Counted from the first letter of the stretch, positions 30,196 to 39,963 are shown. The stretch: DNA of 64,000 nt from an uncultured Verrucomicrobiota bacterium (GCA_903845125.1 CAIMWS010000282.1:1-64000); one strand, 5' to 3'. Program-made: numbers and translations. The notes: generated by a model from the letters alone, not told the origin.

Positions 30196-30864
30196 ATGAG
30201 CATCAGTCATTTGCAGGGAGCCAGGGCCGGGCAGGAACTGGCTGCCACCCTCGCTGAAATAGCGGTGGATCCGGGCCGGATCGGGTTGCTCCGGAATGGT
30301 TTGGAGGCCCCCGAGGCACGCCACAAATATCAGTGCGCCAAAGTGTTAAGGGCTTTGAGTGAAAGCCATCCGGCAGGGCTGGCTGGGGATTGGGAATTCT
30401 TCCTCAAACTGCTGGATCACCCCAATAACATCCTGCAATGGGAGGGGCTCATTATATTGGGGAACCTGGCCCGGGTGATGGACCCCGGGCAAATTGAGAG
30501 CCTCCTGCCGAGGTATTTGCGGCCCATAACCGGCCCGGTGATGATCACTGCCGCCAATTGCATCCGGGGCGCCGCCAAAATAGCCCAAGCCCAACCATTC
30601 CTGGCGGCCCGGATTGCCCACGCCATTCTGCAGGTCGAAAAAGCCCGCTTCAAAACTCCGGAGTGCCGCCATATCGGCATTGGCCATGCCATCAAAGCCT
30701 TGGACACCATCATGGACCTGGTTCCGGACCCGCATCCCCTGCTCGCTTTCGTTGAAAGACAGCTCCGGAATCCCCGGCCCGGCACGCGCAAAGCCGCCGC
30801 CCAATTCTGGAAACGGCATAACCAGGCTTCCGCAACCGGCGGCAGCCAAAAGACGCCAGCCTGA
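30196..30864 (+). CDS. HEAT/armadillo-repeat-like protein
   Basis: Helical repeats such as LDHPNNILQWEGLIILGNLARVMDPGQIESLLPRYLRPI; ATG at 30196. Confidence 0.65.
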   Translation: MSISHLQGARAGQELAATLAEIAVDPGRIGLLRNGLEAPEARHKYQCAKVLRALSESHPAGLAGDWEFFLKLLDHPNNILQWEGLIILGNLARVMDPGQIESLLPRYLRPITGPVMITAANCIRGAAKIAQAQPFLAARIAHAILQVEKARFKTPECRHIGIGHAIKALDTIMDLVPDPHPLLAFVERQLRNPRPGTRKAAAQFWKRHNQASATGGSQKTPA

Positions 30865-30936
30865 CGGAAAACCGGTGCCCACCGATCTCGGTTTTCATTT
30901 TTGTGTTCTGCGATCTCTTGCGGCTAAAACCGTTCT

Positions 30937-31113
30937 GGTCTAAGCTCTCGGCTCTAAGCTCTCCGCTCCACGCTGCCCCGTTCTCCGCCCTCGGCCCTCT
31001 TGCTCTAAGCTCTAGGCTGACCTCCGCCCTCAGACCTCGGACTTCAGACCCCCGCTCCAAGCTCTCCGCTCTAAGCGCTCTAGGCTGCCCGCCGCCCCCG
31101 CTCCAAGCTTCTT
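30937..31113. repeat. Degenerate CT-rich repeat array (CTCTAAGCTCT / CTCTCGGCTCTAAG type)
   Basis: Repeated 'gctctaagctctcggctctaagctctccgctcc...gctccaagctctccgctctaagcgctctagg'. Confidence 0.85.
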
Positions 31114-31165
31114 CGCTGTCCTCCGGCAATTTGACAAAAGCCCACGTTTGGGCCACGCTGGGCAC

Positions 31166-31384
31166 ATGAGCGCAACAGCCAAAAGCCGTATGGATCCCGA
31201 GCTGAAACGCCAGGCTGAAGCCATCTTGGCAGAGATCGGACTGAAGCCAAAGGCTGCATTGGAACTTTTTTACAAACAGATCATCAAGCTCCGGGCAATC
31301 CCGTTCTCTATCCAACCAGACAGCCCAGAGGATGGACTTTTGAGCTCGGCTGCCCGCCGCAATAAGCTCGCTGATGAGTTTTAA
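31166..31384 (+). CDS. RelB/DinJ-like antitoxin
   Basis: RMDPELKRQAEAILAEIGLKPKAALELFYKQIIKLRAIPFSI; 2 nt upstream of the toxin start. Confidence 0.8.
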   Translation: MSATAKSRMDPELKRQAEAILAEIGLKPKAALELFYKQIIKLRAIPFSIQPDSPEDGLLSSAARRNKLADEF

Positions 31385-31386
31385 GC

Positions 31387-31710
31387 ATGAGCGCCATCCC
31401 ACAACCCGGGGAAGCATGGTTCATTGACCTGGGCATGGTTGTTAAACTGCGTTATGCGCTCGTGTTGGCGGCTCAAACCGATGCCCGGCTGGCACTGGCC
31501 AGCGTGGTTTTGATCACTAAACAATTCGAGGGCACTCCTTACGAGGTGGCACTGCCCCGCGTGCCGTGGTTGCAAGAGCAAAGCTACATCAACGTCCAAA
31601 GCATCCAGCCGGTGAAATACAACGAATTCGTCCGCAAAGCACCCGGGAAGTTTGATGCGCGCGTCATTAGCGAAGTGGAAGCAGCACTCAAGCGCTGGTT
31701 GAGTTTCTAA
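31387..31710 (+). CDS. PemK/MazF-like toxin
   Basis: PQPGEAWFIDLGMVVKLRYALVLAAQ...ALASVVLITKQFEGTPYEVALPRVPWLQEQSYINVQSIQPVKYNEF. Confidence 0.75.
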   Translation: MSAIPQPGEAWFIDLGMVVKLRYALVLAAQTDARLALASVVLITKQFEGTPYEVALPRVPWLQEQSYINVQSIQPVKYNEFVRKAPGKFDARVISEVEAALKRWLSF

Positions 31711-31877
31711 AAATTCCCCGCAGCCATTCAGGCCCAATTTCAGTGATTCGTTGGCCAATTCGCGGCTGCAGCCAAAATCCAACCCTCCTGCTTCCAAACG
31801 CTCACGCTCGTTAGCCAATAAAAAATCGCCCAAGGAAACGACATCGTCGATCGGCAAAATCCTTATTCCATTTTCAA

Positions 31878-31957
31878 GGTCTAAACTCTCGGCTCTAAGC
31901 TCTCGGCTCTAAGCTCCGACCCTCCGACCCTCCGACCCTCCGCCCCCTGCCCCTCCG
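31878..31957. repeat. Second CT-rich repeat array: CTCTCGGCTCTAAG x2 followed by CCTCCGAC units
   Basis: 31886-31899 and 31900-31913 are identical 14-mers; 31921-31936 contains two exact CCTCCGAC units. Confidence 0.9.
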
Positions 31958-32002
31958 GTTTTAAATTTGAAATCCGCCTCCGGCCATTCTACTTTGCCCA
32001 TC

Positions 32003-33742
32003 ATGGAATCCACCACGCCTTTTTATCGCCAATCCACCCGGATCCTGGCGGTGATCCTGCTCGCCGCCTGGCACCACACCGGCTGGACTGCGGAAACCAC
32101 CACACCCCGCAAGAAATTCATCGAGCTGGGATGGGACATCCCCTCCACCGCGGAACTCCGCGAAAGCTGGCGGGAAATGGAGGCGGCGACCCCGTTCGAC
32201 GGGGTTATGTTCAAACTGGAAGGCAAGGACGGCGACGGCCGTCAATTCACCAGCGAAGCCATCTGGGACGGGCGTCCCTGGCAACGCGCCTGGCTCGAAC
32301 CCGCTTTGGCTGACCTCCAATCCTGCCGGTTCTCACGGTTCACGGATAATTTCCTCCGTTTCAATGCGACGCCGGGAAACCTGGAATGGCCGGACGAGGC
32401 GGGCTGGACGGCTTTGGCCGGCAAGGCGGGCCATGTGGCCTGGCTGATGAAACAGGCAGGAGGCAAAGGCTTGGCGATCGATTTTGAATCCTATGGGGCG
32501 CATCAGTTCAAGTTCGATGCCTCCAAGGGGCGTTCTTTTTCTGAGATTTCAGCGCTGGCCCGCCAGCGGGGCGCCCTTTTTACCCAAGCCATCGCCCGGG
32601 AATTCCCCGCGGCGGTGCTGCTGACCCTCTGGATGAACAGCATCAACCTCCAGGCGGGAACCAGCGATGACCCGGCGGCCATTCTCGCCCACTCCGGTTA
32701 TGGGCTGTTGCCCGCCTTCATTGACGGGATGCTGGATGCCGCGCCACCAGCCATGCGGTTCGTGGATGGATGCGAAAACGGTTATTATCTGGATTCGGCT
32801 GAAGAATATTTGCGCGCGGCGCACGCGATGCGTTCGTGGCAGGGCGCTGCCATCCGGCTGGTGTCCCCCGAGAATAGGCCGAAATACCGGCTGCAGGTGC
32901 AAGCGGGATTTGGTTTCTATCTCGATATGTTTCTCAATGAGGCCACCCACCGCTATTACCGCGGCCCGCTCCATGGCTCCCGGCTCGCCCGGCTGGAACG
33001 CAACCTGGGTTTTGCTCACGAAGCCGCCGATGAATACGTCTGGATCTACGGGGAACAATGCCGCTGGTGGGGAAAACCATTGCCACTGCCAGCGACCACC
33101 GGCCGGGGCCGCCTCTGGGAGGAAGCCATGCCGGGCATCACCCGTGCCATCGCTTATGTCCGCCACCCGGCGGGCGCCGCCCGGGATGAAATCGCCAGGC
33201 TGAGCACGGGGGGCAAGCTCACCAACCTCGCCTTCAATGGGGATTTCAGCCAGCCCGCCAGCCCGGAATCCGGAGCGCCACCCGCCCGGTTTGAAACCTG
33301 GCAGGACGGGAAAACCTCGGCTGGCAAATTCGCCTGGGAGGCCAAAGTGGGAGGCGGTTCAGCGCACGCGGTGCGCGTGAAATGGGGCTGTTTTCTCCAG
33401 GCTCACCCGGTCAAACCGGGCGAAAAGTACGCGGTCCAAGCCGCCTGCCTGCCGCGCGGAAAATCGCATCCCACCCTGATTGTGCGGTGGCAAACCGCCG
33501 ATGGCCGCTGGACTCACGAATCCGATGACCGCACTTTTGTTTTCTCCCCGGATGAACCGGCCGTGGCGGCGATGGAAAAACCACGCTTGGAACCCTCCGC
33601 CAACTGGCGGAAGGCATTCGCCATGGTCACCGTCCCGCCTGATACCGGCAAACTGGTGATCCTCCTCAACGTCACCGGCCAGGCCACCGACCAGGATGAG
33701 TGCTGGTTTGATGACCTGGGGCTTTACGCTTTAGGCCAGTAA
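32003..33742 (+). CDS. Secreted putative glycoside-hydrolase-like protein (TIM-barrel-like N-terminal part, C-terminal carbohydrate-binding-like module)
   Basis: Signal peptide; KKFIELGWDIPSTAELRESWREMEAATPFDGVMFKLEG; LAIDFESYG; C-terminal LAFNGDFSQPASPESGAPPARFETWQDGK beta-sandwich-like. Confidence 0.55.
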   Translation: MESTTPFYRQSTRILAVILLAAWHHTGWTAETTTPRKKFIELGWDIPSTAELRESWREMEAATPFDGVMFKLEGKDGDGRQFTSEAIWDGRPWQRAWLEPALADLQSCRFSRFTDNFLRFNATPGNLEWPDEAGWTALAGKAGHVAWLMKQAGGKGLAIDFESYGAHQFKFDASKGRSFSEISALARQRGALFTQAIAREFPAAVLLTLWMNSINLQAGTSDDPAAILAHSGYGLLPAFIDGMLDAAPPAMRFVDGCENGYYLDSAEEYLRAAHAMRSWQGAAIRLVSPENRPKYRLQVQAGFGFYLDMFLNEATHRYYRGPLHGSRLARLERNLGFAHEAADEYVWIYGEQCRWWGKPLPLPATTGRGRLWEEAMPGITRAIAYVRHPAGAARDEIARLSTGGKLTNLAFNGDFSQPASPESGAPPARFETWQDGKTSAGKFAWEAKVGGGSAHAVRVKWGCFLQAHPVKPGEKYAVQAACLPRGKSHPTLIVRWQTADGRWTHESDDRTFVFSPDEPAVAAMEKPRLEPSANWRKAFAMVTVPPDTGKLVILLNVTGQATDQDECWFDDLGLYALGQ

Positions 33743-33804
33743 CCGGCCCCCCGGGCCACCATGGCCCCAAGGCAACCCTGGCTCTCATGGACCGCCAGGA
33801 CGAT

Positions 33805-36800
33805 TTACTCACCCTTGATTAATTTGACGAATTCGGGGAGCTGCTTGAGCGCCTGGAACCGGCTATCCTGGCTGGCCATGGCGGCGACATCCTTGGCGGC
33901 CGGCTGTTTGGCCTTCCGGATCCGGCCGAACTGAATGGATTTGCCGAGGGAATCGAGGGCTTCTTTTTGCTTGCCCATCATGCATTGCAGGGCCGCCAGG
34001 TCATACCAGCCTTCCGGATTTTCGGGCGTTATTTTGACGAGCCGCACCAGGCATTTTTCAAGCATGGCGGGATTGCCGGCCGCCGCCATTTGCTGGGCCG
34101 CAGTCGTCAAGGCCTGGGCATCCACACTTGGCGAAGCGATCACCTGCTCCACCAGGTCCAGGGCGAGGGGCAGTTTCTGGCGCTGCAGATAGGCCTGCGC
34201 GAGTTGCAACCCGGCGTTGGCGTTATTGCTGTTGGCCCGGTATTGGCCGTTCAGGTTGGTGATCAACAGGTCCAGGGTGGTATTGGCCTCATCCGCTTTT
34301 TGGCGCATGGCATAGGCCTGGGCCACCCAGAAACCCAATTGAATGTTGCTGGTGTTGGCCCGGAATTGCGGCTCCATCTGCGCCAGCATCTGGTCCAGGA
34401 AGGCCATGGCTTTATTCGTCTGCTGCTGCTGCAGGTAGGAGTTCACCAAATTGAAGGCCATGGGGATATTGGCCGGATTTTGCTGCAACTGCTGCTCCAG
34501 GTGGTTGGGTTGCGCTTGGGCGGGGAAATTCCGGGCGCCTTGTTCCTTCAGGATCCGCAGGTTTTCCACCAAGTCCCTTACCCCTTTATTTTCAGGATCG
34601 AAGCTGAAACAAGTTTTGGCAATCAGCAGGGCCTCATCCACCCGCTGGGCGCTGATCAACAGGTTTACGTAGCGGAAGACCGCTTCCGGGCTGTAAGGGC
34701 AAAAGGCGAACGATTGCTTGAACGCAAATTCAGCCTCTTTCAGCACCCGCTGCTGCTCGGCCGACCCCGGGGCGGCGGCGTTCACCCGCCAGGCATATAA
34801 TCCAGCGATGGCGCTGCGCAATTTGGAAAAGGCTTTCTGGGCATCGTTGTCCCGCACGAACTTGCGGTCGCCCCGGAAATTAGTGTAATCCCGGCGCCGG
34901 TAAACCCGCTGCACGAAATCGCATATTTCCTGCAGGGAGGTGTCGTATTTGATCCAGTTGCCGCACAACCGGTCGGCATACTGACTCCAGAATTCATGGT
35001 CCCGTTTCAACATTTCCTCGGTCATCTCGGGCACCGGTTGCCGATTGATTTTCATGATGATGCCAAAGGGGGTCAGATAAGGGTACATCCACTTCAACGG
35101 GAAGCTTTCCTCCACGTAAAACTCGTGGTCCGGGTTGGCGTCGAAAATCACTTTGGTGAGCAGGCCGTTGATTTGCATCACGGACACCTGCCCGGACACC
35201 TGCACCCGGTTGTCGATCACGCGCACATCCTCACCCGGCTCCAATTGGTTCGCCTGCAGCCGGCGCTGGGCGTCGCCGATATAATCCTCGAAGCATTTCT
35301 TGGATTCCTCGGGCGACGGAGTATGGATTTCCTTGGGCGGATATACCTTTTGGGCCCGCCGGCTTTGTTCCACTTTGGCGCCCATCCAGTTGACGAACTG
35401 ATCCAACGGCTCCACCGCCCTGGCCAAAGCATTGGTATAATCATTGGCTTCCGCTTCCTTGCGCATCCGGAACATTTCCTGGAAGAATGGGGTATCCTTT
35501 TGTGTGGAGCGGTTGTAATGGGCACGGATGTAATTCAAGTAGGTGCCATCCGCCAGGGCATTTTGGGTGATGATATAGACATCCCGCCGGTCGAATTTGG
35601 GATCACGTCGTTTCTGCGGGGGAATGAAACTCTCGCAAAAAATCATGTAGGTGGGACAGAACCGGCCGGGATCGGTGCCTCCGAACAAAATGGCATCGCG
35701 CGCCATTTCCGGGTAAAATTGGCCGGGTTTCCCGAAATTCGGAGGTGTGAACATATCGTGCCCGAACCAGAAGCCGAACAGGTGTCCGTGCTGTTCATTG
35801 TCGGCCCAGTGGGCCAGGAAAGGATGCAGGGGCATGAGGGCGATGAGCCCCAAGAGTTGAGGGGTGGGAGTTTTAGTGCGTGAGAGCAATAAAATAACGA
35901 TAAAGCCAACCGCGAGCGCCAGCCCGAAAAGATCCGTGTAAAACATCAGCGGCGAGGCGATTTCCTGGGGGACATCCAAATTCACCACCACCGTGGTGTT
36001 CCGGTAAGTTGCCACTGTAGTATAAAGGGCGATACCCGCTGCCACCGCCCCTCCATAAAGGGCCGGCATCCGGAAATTCTGATACTGGGTGACCAGGAAG
36101 CTCATAATGAGCGCCAGGCCGTAGCCGACGACGATGGCGATCAGGCTGAAAGAGGCGGTGAAAAACACCTTGTTCAAATCCTTGTTGGCACGGTCGGTGC
36201 CCGGATTGAGCAGGATCATGAGCAGGATGCCCAGGCACAGGAAGATGGCAAACAAACCCGTGAACCAGCTCCGCTCCCGCTTTTGCATGCGGGTGAAACA
36301 GGCGAAGGGAACCAGGCCGATGAGCAGATAAACGACGTTGAATTCCTCCACGGCGCTGCCGCCGAACATCCAGAGCTGCTGGAGGAATTTGCCCAGGCTG
36401 CCCGTGGGATTGGTCCGCTCATATTGGCCGCGCGTAAGGGCGTGCAGAAAACCATCCCAAGTGCGGGCGTAGCCCCAATTCATGGGCGGATTGGTGGAGG
36501 AAAAGAGGGGCATCAGGAAATACAATCCGGATCCCACCATCCACGCGCCGGCAATGGCCAAAGCCGGCAGCCAATCCTCCAAGGTGAAGATCCGGTCAGC
36601 CATATCAGTCAGCCAGTAGTAGAAATAGATCAAACCAATGCCCAAGGCGTTGATGAGGAATAAAAGCAAGGTGTGGTCGCTGTCCTTGAAGGTGCCTTTT
36701 TGCTGCCCCATGATCCACAACAGCCAGATCAAGGCCACCCCGGCAAAATGAACCAGCAGGATTTTCAGCCGCGTCAAAGCATCCACGGTGAGGGAATACC

Positions 36801-37656
36801 ATACCACGATATAGATCGAACCGATGCCGATCACATTGAAAATGGTGAACAAGGGGACGTTTTGGTCGAAAGTGGTCATCCAGCCTTTGTATTTGCCGAA
36901 CAGGCCCAACAGGTAAACGAGGCTGTTGATAAAGAAGAGGTTGCGGCCCAGGCGCGGCTTCACCGCCAGGACGGCGACTTCAATGCCCATCGCCGCCACC
37001 AGCAGGGTCTGGTGATTGGTGAAACACACCCCGAAGAGGAAGGCCGCCAAATACAAATAACGGTTTTGATGCGGAGCGTAAACCCAGCGCAGCAGGCAGC
37101 ACAGCACCCCCATCAACGACAAAACGCCCAGGCAATACACCTCCACAATGATCGCCTGGCTCCAGAAAAACCCGTTGAAGGCCAGCAGACAGCCGGCAAC
37201 AAAACCGGACGTCATGCAGATGAAATTTTCCCAGCGGCGATCAATGTTCTTCAGCTCAGCCATGCCCTCGATGATCATGCTGCTCCCGCGGGAAACCATC
37301 AGCGCGAGGAGCCCACAGGCGGTTGCCGCCGCCACGGCCGAGGCCACTCCCACGCGGAAGGCGATATTCGATACGGGTAGCAAAACGGTGAACAGCCAGG
37401 TGAATACGGTCCATACTGGGTAGCCAGGTGGATGCGGCACCCCGCAATAATAGGATCCCACCGCCAGTTCGCCCGAATCCTCCAGGGTCAGATCCGGCGC
37501 CAAGGTCATTAAATACCCGAGGAGCACCAGGAACGTAGTGACTCCAAAGGTGATCCAATCAATGCGTCGATAAAGTGGCGGCATGGCGGCCACCGGCATG
37601 CTTACCCCTTTGGCCGGACTTCCGGGCGCCGATTCTTTGCTTTTCACTTGGCTCAT
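33805..37656 (-). CDS. DUF2723 (TMEM260-like) multipass membrane protein with C-terminal TPR-like region
   Basis: IDWITFGVTTFLVLLGYLMTLAPDLTLEDSGELAVGSYYCGVPHPPGYPVWTVFTWLF is characteristic of DUF2723; many TM helices; repeats 'NTSNIQLGFWVAQAYAMRQKADEANTTLDLL'. Confidence 0.92.
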   Translation of the reverse strand: MSQVKSKESAPGSPAKGVSMPVAAMPPLYRRIDWITFGVTTFLVLLGYLMTLAPDLTLEDSGELAVGSYYCGVPHPPGYPVWTVFTWLFTVLLPVSNIAFRVGVASAVAAATACGLLALMVSRGSSMIIEGMAELKNIDRRWENFICMTSGFVAGCLLAFNGFFWSQAIIVEVYCLGVLSLMGVLCCLLRWVYAPHQNRYLYLAAFLFGVCFTNHQTLLVAAMGIEVAVLAVKPRLGRNLFFINSLVYLLGLFGKYKGWMTTFDQNVPLFTIFNVIGIGSIYIVVWYSLTVDALTRLKILLVHFAGVALIWLLWIMGQQKGTFKDSDHTLLLFLINALGIGLIYFYYWLTDMADRIFTLEDWLPALAIAGAWMVGSGLYFLMPLFSSTNPPMNWGYARTWDGFLHALTRGQYERTNPTGSLGKFLQQLWMFGGSAVEEFNVVYLLIGLVPFACFTRMQKRERSWFTGLFAIFLCLGILLMILLNPGTDRANKDLNKVFFTASFSLIAIVVGYGLALIMSFLVTQYQNFRMPALYGGAVAAGIALYTTVATYRNTTVVVNLDVPQEIASPLMFYTDLFGLALAVGFIVILLLSRTKTPTPQLLGLIALMPLHPFLAHWADNEQHGHLFGFWFGHDMFTPPNFGKPGQFYPEMARDAILFGGTDPGRFCPTYMIFCESFIPPQKRRDPKFDRRDVYIITQNALADGTYLNYIRAHYNRSTQKDTPFFQEMFRMRKEAEANDYTNALARAVEPLDQFVNWMGAKVEQSRRAQKVYPPKEIHTPSPEESKKCFEDYIGDAQRRLQANQLEPGEDVRVIDNRVQVSGQVSVMQINGLLTKVIFDANPDHEFYVEESFPLKWMYPYLTPFGIIMKINRQPVPEMTEEMLKRDHEFWSQYADRLCGNWIKYDTSLQEICDFVQRVYRRRDYTNFRGDRKFVRDNDAQKAFSKLRSAIAGLYAWRVNAAAPGSAEQQRVLKEAEFAFKQSFAFCPYSPEAVFRYVNLLISAQRVDEALLIAKTCFSFDPENKGVRDLVENLRILKEQGARNFPAQAQPNHLEQQLQQNPANIPMAFNLVNSYLQQQQTNKAMAFLDQMLAQMEPQFRANTSNIQLGFWVAQAYAMRQKADEANTTLDLLITNLNGQYRANSNNANAGLQLAQAYLQRQKLPLALDLVEQVIASPSVDAQALTTAAQQMAAAGNPAMLEKCLVRLVKITPENPEGWYDLAALQCMMGKQKEALDSLGKSIQFGRIRKAKQPAAKDVAAMASQDSRFQALKQLPEFVKLIKGE

Positions 37657-37658
37657 GA

Positions 37659-38045
37659 TCAATTTCTCAAACTGTTCGTCGAAAATAACAAAAATGACCC
37701 GTTACTTGAATGGGAAGGGCGGGTGTTTGTCCACTCCAAAATCGCGGAGACCACGTTCCAATCACCGGGGCTGGCGGCATCGGCATAACTCTGGCTCAGC
37801 GGATTGGCCAGGGATCCGGAAAAGGAAAAAGCCTGGGGTTTGGCGGAATGGGCATGGGGAAACAGCACCTGCTGTTGAACCACCAGCAAGCCGGCCAGCA
37901 TCGCCGCGCTGGCCACTGGCGCCAGCCAGCTCCAGCTAAACCAGTGGGAGGGGGAATAAGCGTTTTGGGCAAACAACTTCCGCGCGATCTGCGGCGCAGG
38001 ACGCCGCAGGGCCCATTTCCGAAGTTGGTTCTCGAATTGATCCAT
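37659..38045 (-). CDS. Small single-TM protein in anti-sigma-like position
   Basis: Directly downstream of and overlapping the sigma factor; one TM segment WLAPVASAAMLAGLLVVQQQVLF; AGAGGA upstream of ATG 38045 on minus strand. Confidence 0.55.
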   Translation of the reverse strand: MDQFENQLRKWALRRPAPQIARKLFAQNAYSPSHWFSWSWLAPVASAAMLAGLLVVQQQVLFPHAHSAKPQAFSFSGSLANPLSQSYADAASPGDWNVVSAILEWTNTRPSHSSNGSFLLFSTNSLRN

Positions 38046-38541
38046 AAGCAGTATCCTCTTTGCTATTCAATAACTTGTGCAGTTTTTGAATCCCGTAACG
38101 ATAACGTCCGGCAGCCGTGTTCGGCGAGACACCCAGCAAACCGCCAATGGCCTCAAAGGTATATTCATGCCAGATTTTCAGCACGATCACTTCCCGTTGT
38201 TCCACTGGCAAATGCTCCAGGCAGCGCATCGCTTCCCGCTCCAGGGAGGTTTCAGTGGCAGGCTCAAACCAGCGGGTTGATTCAAACTCCCGCACCAGCC
38301 TGCGCCACAAGCCGCGCCGGAAATTGAAGGCCCGGTTCCGATAGCTGCGGACGCAGTATTGAACCGGCTCGGCGGGCGGGGCATCCAGCTTCAAAAGCGC
38401 TGTAAACGTGTCCTGCAGAACATCTTCCGCTTCGCTATGGCTTAAGCCCAAGGCGCGCCCATAAAGGATCAACTCCGGCGCCTTGTTTGCGTAAAGGCGC
38501 TCGCACCAATCCCCATTGCCGGCTGTTTCGAACGGCGACAT
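37936..38541 (-). CDS. RNA polymerase sigma factor, sigma-70/ECF family
   Basis: SHSEAEDVLQDTFTALLKL (region 2); LPVEQREVIVLKIWHEYTFEAIGGLLGVSPNTAAGRYRYGIQKLHKLL (region 4). Confidence 0.93.
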   Translation of the reverse strand: MSPFETAGNGDWCERLYANKAPELILYGRALGLSHSEAEDVLQDTFTALLKLDAPPAEPVQYCVRSYRNRAFNFRRGLWRRLVREFESTRWFEPATETSLEREAMRCLEHLPVEQREVIVLKIWHEYTFEAIGGLLGVSPNTAAGRYRYGIQKLHKLLNSKEDTAYGSIREPTSEMGPAASCAADRAEVVCPKRLFPLPLV

Positions 38542-38613
38542 TCACTATATACACACCACATCCACCCACTTTTGTATGATCAACCGGTAAAAAACCGCTA
38601 CTCACCCGGGTTC

Positions 38614-39963
38614 CTACACGGTAAACTCCTCTGGCTTAATGCTTAACGTCTTTCGCTGAACAGCCGCCTCGTTGATTTTATGGAGCAATACTTCCACCGG
38701 CCAGGCCATTTCCGCGGAACCGTTCAGCGTCTCCTTGCCCCGCATGGCCGCAACCCAATTCTCGAGGTGGGGCTGATGCAATGGCCGATCCAGAACCACC
38801 GGGATTTGATAGCCCACCACCTGCCCAGTCTCACGAACATGGACCGCGTTGGGATCCTCCGGTTCGGCGGTCTCCTTTTCTGGCGGCGGCTGCAGGGATT
38901 GATCTTTGACCAGGTGGTTTTGCTTTACCAATTCGTCCCAATCCGCCGCATAAGGTTCCTGGAAAGCTTTGGTCCATTTGGGATTCTCGGACATTTGCAG
39001 GGTCCCTTCGGTGCCCATGAATTTTTCAAAATGGCTCTCCAAACCGCTGTTGGAAGTGGTGATCACCTGGAATAGGGCCCGCACCAACCCGGTCGGGGCG
39101 GGGTATTCCAAAACGGCCATCATGTTATCAAAACCCTCGAGATCCCGGTAATAATCGCGGCCCGCGCTGACCGTTACGGTCTGCGGCAGGACGCCCAGGA
39201 ACCAATTCGCCACCGCCACTTGCTGCGCCCCAAAATCGGCGAATACCCCGGCGCTGAACTTGCGAAAATTCCGCCAATTCCGCAATTCGTTCATGTTGGC
39301 ATACCCGTAAGGTTTCAGGGCCTCGTCGGTCATGGCCTGCCGTTTGGGCCAGCCCAAGTCCTCCGCCACGCGATGGGCGAACTGGGCGTTCACCTGCGTG
39401 GGAATGCCGGTCAATTTCGCTTTTTGAAAAAGATTCTGGCAGGTGTGGCGGTAACGCGGGTTGCTGGCCCGTTGGTAGCCGATCTGCAGCAGTTTCGAGG
39501 TTTCTTTCATGGTGCGCACCATGGACCGGGCCGCCTCCAAGGTATGCGCCATGGTTTTTTCGCAGTAAACGTGCAGCCCCGCTTTCAGGCAGGCGTTGAC
39601 CTGTTCGGCATGGGCAAAATCCGGCGTGGCCACGATCACGCCCCGCAAATCCTTCTGTCGCTCGAGCATTTCCCGGTAATCCCCATACTCTTTGACCTCC
39701 TGCCCGTAATTCTTCAAGAACGCCGAGGCCGTACGCCGCCGGTATTCCCAAATATCGCAAACGGCACGGAAGCGCAGCCGGGGTATGCCCAGGGCGGCCT
39801 GGATCAGGGCCCGGCCATGCTCTCCGGCGCCGATGATGGCGAGGTTGATCTCCTGCGCTTCTTCACCGTGCAATCCGGCCAGCGGCACGGCCAGCAGGCC
39901 CGCCCCGGCGGCGGATCCGGCAGCCAGGAACCGGCGCCGGGAAAACTGGTTGGCGTTGTTCAT
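38614..39963 (-). CDS. Gfo/Idh/MocA-family oxidoreductase with Tat signal
   Basis: Tat leader SRRRFLAAGSAAGAGLLAVPLAG; INLAIIGAGEHGRALI; VIVATPDFAHAEQVNACLKAGLHVYCEKTMAHTLEAAR. Confidence 0.95.
   Translation of the reverse strand: MNNANQFSRRRFLAAGSAAGAGLLAVPLAGLHGEEAQEINLAIIGAGEHGRALIQAALGIPRLRFRAVCDIWEYRRRTASAFLKNYGQEVKEYGDYREMLERQKDLRGVIVATPDFAHAEQVNACLKAGLHVYCEKTMAHTLEAARSMVRTMKETSKLLQIGYQRASNPRYRHTCQNLFQKAKLTGIPTQVNAQFAHRVAEDLGWPKRQAMTDEALKPYGYANMNELRNWRNFRKFSAGVFADFGAQQVAVANWFLGVLPQTVTVSAGRDYYRDLEGFDNMMAVLEYPAPTGLVRALFQVITTSNSGLESHFEKFMGTEGTLQMSENPKWTKAFQEPYAADWDELVKQNHLVKDQSLQPPPEKETAEPEDPNAVHVRETGQVVGYQIPVVLDRPLHQPHLENWVAAMRGKETLNGSAEMAWPVEVLLHKINEAAVQRKTLSIKPEEFTV

Noticed and set aside
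30710-31417. 235-aa minus-strand ORF with 'LRAESLE' repeats
   Set aside because: Translation of the CT-rich DNA array plus antisense of the antitoxin; not a plausible gene
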